Origin: UBA1563 sp041671545
GTDB taxonomy: Bacteria; Bacteroidota; Ignavibacteria; Ignavibacteriales; Ignavibacteriaceae
DNA: 64,000 nucleotides
Assembly: GCA_041671545.1 (NCBI GenBank)
Contig: JBAZBI010000018.1
Location: 1-64,000, forward strand
Reading direction: 5' to 3'
Every line of letters starts with the position of its first letter. Positions within the stretch are counted from its first letter, which is position 1. The notes beneath the pieces were generated by a model that saw only the letters and a program-made list of their open reading frames with translations, was not told where the DNA came from and ran no database searches. Of the stretch, positions 60,645-64,000 are shown in pieces. Made by a program: the position numbers and the translations under genes.

Positions 60645-61377
60645 AATCTTATTTATAGTTTGTGTTTCAGTGATATCGCTATTTTTATCTTATAATATAT
60701 CTGCGCAGGAAAAAACTTATTTTGATTCTCCATTTGGAGTTGGCGGCGGATTTATTGCTTCGTGGACATTCCCAAACATTCAGCCGGTTAATGATCAGTT
60801 GAAAGCATTCGGAACTCCGGAACTTGGAAAATCGGGATACTTTTCTTCCGGCGGAGCAGGATTTGTTTACATCGGTTTTGTTCCCGGTTTACGAATTGGC
60901 GGAATTGGTTTCGGCGGCGCAACAAATGAGTCAAAGATGTCAAACGGTTTCCGGCGCCAAGCAAAACTCACATCTGCTTTCGGCGGGGTATCTATAGAAT
61001 ACACGCTTCCTTTCGTTCGCCGTGCCGGTGTTTCAATCGGTTTGATACTTGGCGGCGGGAACACAACCCTTGAATTTTACCGTTACAAAGATTCGTATTC
61101 ATGGGATCAATTATGGAATGAAATAAAAGACTCAGCTTCAACAACCAACTTCGGAAGAAAACTTTCTAACGATTATTTTGTTGTTGCTCCAACATTAAAT
61201 ATAGATATCCCATTTTACCGGTTGTTAGCTTTTAGATTCGGTGCAGCTTATGCGATTCATGTTGGCGATAACTGGAAACTGGATAACGAACAGGATGTTT
61301 ATAACGTACCGACTGCAACAGCAAAGGGTCAACTTTATCTTAACGCGGGATTCTTTTTCGGATTTTTTTCTTACTAA
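60634..61377 (+). CDS. Outer-membrane barrel-like hypothetical protein
   Basis: The 247-aa protein begins with a signal peptide (LFIVCVSVISLFLSYNISAQ). Its glycine-rich strands (GVGGGFIASW, GGAGFVYIGF, GIGFGGATNE) and C-terminal LYLNAGFFFGFFSY, closing on aromatic residues, suggest a small outer-membrane barrel. No family is recognised. The start overlaps the transglutaminase-like gene by 11 bp, so the two are probably coupled. rmlB follows 12 bp later. Confidence 0.78.
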   Translation: MRNKILFIVCVSVISLFLSYNISAQEKTYFDSPFGVGGGFIASWTFPNIQPVNDQLKAFGTPELGKSGYFSSGGAGFVYIGFVPGLRIGGIGFGGATNESKMSNGFRRQAKLTSAFGGVSIEYTLPFVRRAGVSIGLILGGGNTTLEFYRYKDSYSWDQLWNEIKDSASTTNFGRKLSNDYFVVAPTLNIDIPFYRLLAFRFGAAYAIHVGDNWKLDNEQDVYNVPTATAKGQLYLNAGFFFGFFSY

Positions 61378-61389
61378 CGAAGGGTTTAT

Positions 61390-62403
61390 ATGAAAAACAT
61401 TTTAGTTACCGGCGGAGCCGGATTTATCGGAAGCAATTTTATCAATCATATTCTTAAAGAACGTGACGATTATTTTATAATTAATCTCGACAAACTTACT
61501 TATGCGGGAAATCTTGAAAACTTAGTTGAATCGGAGAATGACAAAAATTACCACTTCGTTAAAGGTGATATTTGCAATGCTGAATTAGTAAGTTATCTTT
61601 TTGAAAAATATAAAATAAAACACGTAATTAATTTTGCGGCTGAATCTCACGTTGATAGAAGCATTCTTGGTTCATCGATTTTTTATCAGACGAATGTCAT
61701 CGGCACAAATGTTTTGCTTGAAACTGCAAGACGGAACGAAGTCGAAAAATTTCTTCAAGTTTCTACTGATGAAGTTTATGGCAGTCTTGGTGCAGAAGGA
61801 CTTTTTACAGAATCCACTCCGCTCTCACCGAACAGTCCCTATTCATCAAGTAAAGCTGGAGCCGATATGATGGCTTTAGCTTTTTATCATACATACGGAA
61901 TGCCGGTTGTACTTACGCGCTGTTCAAATAATTACGGACCATTTCAATTCCCCGAAAAACTTATTCCGCTGATGATCATCAATTCGTTAAATAATAAAAA
62001 ACTTCCCGTCTATGGCGATGGAATGAATGTTCGCGATTGGATTTATGTTATCGATCATAACCGGGCGATAGATTTGGTTTTTGAAAAGGGAAGAACCGGC
62101 GAAGTTTATAACATCGGTGCAAGCAACGAAATGCCGAACATAAAAATTATTCAGTTGATTTTGCAGCACTTGAAAAAGCCGGATAGTTTAATTGAATATG
62201 TGAAAGACCGGCTTGGACACGATAGACGCTACGCGATCGATTCAACAAAAATACAAACCGAACTCGGCTGGAAGCCAAAATATACTTTTGAAGAAGCCAT
62301 CCAATTTACAATTGATTGGTATTTAAAAAACGAGCAATGGTGGAAACGCATTATTTCAGGCGATTATTTAAAATATTATGAGCAACAGTATTTGGGAAGA
62401 TAG
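61390..62403 (+). CDS. rmlB: dTDP-glucose 4,6-dehydratase
   Basis: The 337-aa extended SDR has TGGAGFIGSNF, the RmlB-type motif QVSTDEVYGSLG with the active-site Asp/Glu pair (TDE), and the Tyr-x3-Lys in PYSSSKAGAD. It also shows RCSNNYGPFQFPEKLIPLMI and VRDWIYVIDHNRAI. It converts dTDP-glucose to dTDP-4-keto-6-deoxyglucose, which would feed the RmlD-like enzyme at 48.8 kb. rmlA and rmlC are not nearby. It starts 12 bp after the barrel gene. Confidence 0.96.
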   Translation: MKNILVTGGAGFIGSNFINHILKERDDYFIINLDKLTYAGNLENLVESENDKNYHFVKGDICNAELVSYLFEKYKIKHVINFAAESHVDRSILGSSIFYQTNVIGTNVLLETARRNEVEKFLQVSTDEVYGSLGAEGLFTESTPLSPNSPYSSSKAGADMMALAFYHTYGMPVVLTRCSNNYGPFQFPEKLIPLMIINSLNNKKLPVYGDGMNVRDWIYVIDHNRAIDLVFEKGRTGEVYNIGASNEMPNIKIIQLILQHLKKPDSLIEYVKDRLGHDRRYAIDSTKIQTELGWKPKYTFEEAIQFTIDWYLKNEQWWKRIISGDYLKYYEQQYLGR

Positions 62404-62502
62404 AAATCAACTAAATGAATATCAGATGATATTTGTGATTTATCAGAAAGAAAAGTTTGTGAAATTTTCTTGTGTTGTTAAACAAAATAATTTGGGCGAT
62501 GT

Positions 62503-62862
62503 ATGAAAAAAAACATTATCGTTATTCTCTATTGTATTGCATTGATTCTGATAAGCGAACTTCCGACACTGCTAAAGCCATTTTTAGTTCACTCTACAGG
62601 TACTATTATGATTATCGGCTATCAAATGGGAATAATAATAGCGGTTTCTCTTTTATTCAAATGGAAAATAACTAAATTGGTTTTATACATTGCCCTAATC
62701 CCTGCGATTATCTTTGATCTTTCTGATTTAATATTTACCGGGAAATATCTTTACCTACTGTTTTTGTTTTTGCACTTACTGTTGCTTCTATTTTTTATTT
62801 ATTCAAAATCCATTAGAGATTATTTGCAGAAAGAAGTTGTAATTAGTTCGTCTTTTGAGTAA
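62503..62862 (+). CDS. Small four-helix membrane protein
   Basis: The 119-aa protein has four predicted membrane helices (NIIVILYCIALILISELP, TIMIIGYQMGIIIAVSLLF, LVLYIALIPAIIFDLS, YLLFLFLHLLLLLFFIY) and no motif I recognise. It stands alone after rmlB, ATG start, no strong ribosome site. Confidence 0.65.
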   Translation: MKKNIIVILYCIALILISELPTLLKPFLVHSTGTIMIIGYQMGIIIAVSLLFKWKITKLVLYIALIPAIIFDLSDLIFTGKYLYLLFLFLHLLLLLFFIYSKSIRDYLQKEVVISSSFE

Positions 62863-62900
62863 TCCAATTCAAGACATAATCGGTGGGAAACTCTGCAACA

Positions 62901-63302
62901 TCATCTTTTCTTCGCGGGTAACTCTACTTTTGCCGGAGTTAATTCTGTTGCAACTTGTTCGGGCAACAAGTTATACATCGAGCCTGTAAAATAATCTATC
63001 GTCATTCCAGGTAAAAATCCGTTCAAAGCATTTCCCCAGAACCACAAGGACATTTTTCTCGTTAGTTGAGTCTCATACGATTCGTAACCATCCAATTCAA
63101 ATTTAACAACATGATCACCACTCCGGTCAATGTTTACAACTTGGGGAGAGGTACCGAATTTTTTCCCGTCAACGGTAATCTTCGCATTAGGTGGATTTGA
63201 TTTTAATTCGACTTCCTGCGTTGTCGTATTTATAATCGTTGAGCATCCGGTGAGCGAAAGCAATACGATAGTTATCGTTATTAAAAGATAGAGTTTTTTC
63301 AT
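62901..63302 (-). CDS. PEGA-domain lipoprotein
   Basis: The 133-aa protein has a lipobox (LLSLTGCS) and one PEGA domain: VELKSNPPNAKITVDGKKFGTSP, followed by GDHVVKFELDGYESYE. PEGA domains are surface-exposed beta structures found in envelope proteins. A second hydrophobic stretch (MSLWFWGNALNGFLPGM) follows. No partner gene is evident. Confidence 0.85.
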   Translation of the reverse strand: MKKLYLLITITIVLLSLTGCSTIINTTTQEVELKSNPPNAKITVDGKKFGTSPQVVNIDRSGDHVVKFELDGYESYETQLTRKMSLWFWGNALNGFLPGMTIDYFTGSMYNLLPEQVATELTPAKVELPAKKR

Positions 63303-63386
63303 AAGTCATTTTTCTTGTTACTCTAATTATCGGATAAAAGTCAGTGCAGTTTAGGAAAGGGGGAGCGGAGTGAAGTTTTAAAAATA

Positions 63387-63418
63387 AAAAACCTGTCCGT
63401 TTTTAGGGGACAGGTTTT
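63387..63418 (-). terminator. Terminator of the minus-strand T9SS gene at the window end
   Basis: ACCTGTCC and GGACAGGT form an 8-bp core stem extended by A/T pairs. On the minus strand it is followed by a T-rich tract. It lies 24 bp after the stop codon at 63442-63444. Confidence 0.85.
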
Positions 63419-63441
63419 AAGTTTTGGATTAAGAAATTATG

Positions 63442-64000
63442 TTATTTCAATAACAGCATCTTATTCGTTTGAACGAAGTTCCCGGCTTTTAGCTGGTAAA
63501 AATAAATTCCGGAACCCAGTTCTTTATCTTTCAATTTAAAAGTTACGTTTTTAGTTCCCGCAGATTGAAGTTCATTAACCAAAGTAGCAACTTCATTTCC
63601 GAGAACATCATATACTTTCAAGGTAACAAAACTGCTTTGCGGTAGTTGGTAACTTATAACCGTTGAAGGATTAAATGGATTCGGATAGTTGTTGAACAAT
63701 GCATAAGAAGTCGGATTAAATTCTTCCGAAGTAACATCTGTAGTAGAATCTGGTGCAAAAGCTAAACCAAAAACACCTCTATAATTTGTGGTTCCAACAA
63801 CAACAGCGTTTCCGGTAGTTTTATCAATCTTAATAAATGAACTAACAACATTTTCTTCGCCATAAGCTCCATAAAGATTCCCGTTGTCGTCAAACGCTAA
63901 GGCTCTTATTATATTGTTTCCAATTCCTGCATTACCTACAAAAATTGTATCTCCTGTTGTTTTATTTATTTTATAGATCCTGTCTTTGTTTGAAGTGGCA
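63442..64000 (-). CDS. T9SS-exported protein, partial; runs off the window
   Basis: The frame is open from the window edge to the stop at 63442, giving at least 185 residues. The visible part holds an IYKINKTTGDTIFVG-type propeller repeat, then an Asn-rich strand region and LAFDDNGNLYGAYG, followed by the T9SS sorting domain (NYPNPFNPST ... NKMLLLK). The repeats fit a beta-propeller of the kind seen at 18.3 kb. The N-terminus lies beyond 64000. A terminator follows. Confidence 0.88.
   Translation of the reverse strand, partial: ATSNKDRIYKINKTTGDTIFVGNAGIGNNIIRALAFDDNGNLYGAYGEENVVSSFIKIDKTTGNAVVVGTTNYRGVFGLAFAPDSTTDVTSEEFNPTSYALFNNYPNPFNPSTVISYQLPQSSFVTLKVYDVLGNEVATLVNELQSAGTKNVTFKLKDKELGSGIYFYQLKAGNFVQTNKMLLLK

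Noticed and set aside
1..64000. tRNA, rRNA, insertion sequences and replication origin
   Set aside because: I looked for conserved tRNA arm patterns, rRNA sequence, transposase genes and terminal repeats and recognised none; a covariance-model search could find what I missed.

Overview
The window looks like a chromosomal segment of an AT-rich member of the Ignavibacteria/Chlorobi side of the Bacteroidota-Chlorobiota-Ignavibacteriota radiation. This is inferred from protein features, not from a search. Five proteins end in a type IX secretion (Por) sorting domain with the NYPNPFNPST signature typical of that group. Many lipoproteins and outer-membrane barrels are present, and the housekeeping genes are ordinary bacterial ones (rplM-rpsI-rpsB-tsf-pyrH-frr, yicC-gmk-rpoZ, dnaB). 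I recognised no rRNA or tRNA gene, no CRISPR array and no insertion sequence.

Layout. 0-4 kb: the end of a T9SS-exported multiheme cytochrome, a barrel-like protein and a lipoprotein. 4-10 kb: a catabolic-looking set made of an isocitrate/isopropylmalate-type dehydrogenase, an HMG-CoA-lyase-type enzyme, a CaiB-type CoA transferase and both subunits of a LeuCD/homoaconitase-type hydro-lyase, interrupted by an MNT/HEPN toxin-antitoxin pair. 10-14.5 kb: a YwqK-like repeat protein and the agmatine-to-putrescine genes (aguB, aguA) around an FKBP isomerase. 14.6-17.7 kb: an accessory patch with HicBA, a 42-bp tandem repeat, a membrane protein and a possible HEPN protein. 17.7-27.6 kb: exported proteins, a metallo-beta-lactamase-fold hydrolase, a deoxyhypusine-synthase-like enzyme, an acetyltransferase and an epimerase. 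27.6-40 kb: translation, nucleotide, envelope and replication genes. 40-47.6 kb: a sensor kinase, a response regulator and a giant repetitive surface protein.

47.8-64 kb: DNA repair (endonuclease IV), sugar-nucleotide enzymes (RmlD-like, RmlB), a KdsC-like phosphatase, a transglutaminase-like protein, a symporter, and a tightly coupled six-gene minus-strand operon (49.8-56.1 kb). That operon encodes a PqqD-like protein, a carbamoyl-phosphate-synthase-like ATP-grasp ligase, a fold-III PLP decarboxylase, a urea-channel/M23-peptidase fusion, a TPR protein and a beta-barrel. Four of its five junctions are ATGA or TAATG overlaps. It spans cytoplasm to outer membrane and matches no pathway I can name, so it is the best candidate here for an undescribed system.

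How the parts may work together. The 4-10 kb enzymes can be joined on paper into a route linking a 2-oxoacid to acetyl-CoA plus a shorter 2-oxoacid. AguA and AguB give putrescine, and the deoxyhypusine-synthase-like protein could use it. Several non-coding signals recur: GAATG-rich palindromes (5.2, 10.0 and 48.7 kb) and 7-bp phased repeats (6.2 kb and, inside a gene, 47.1 kb).
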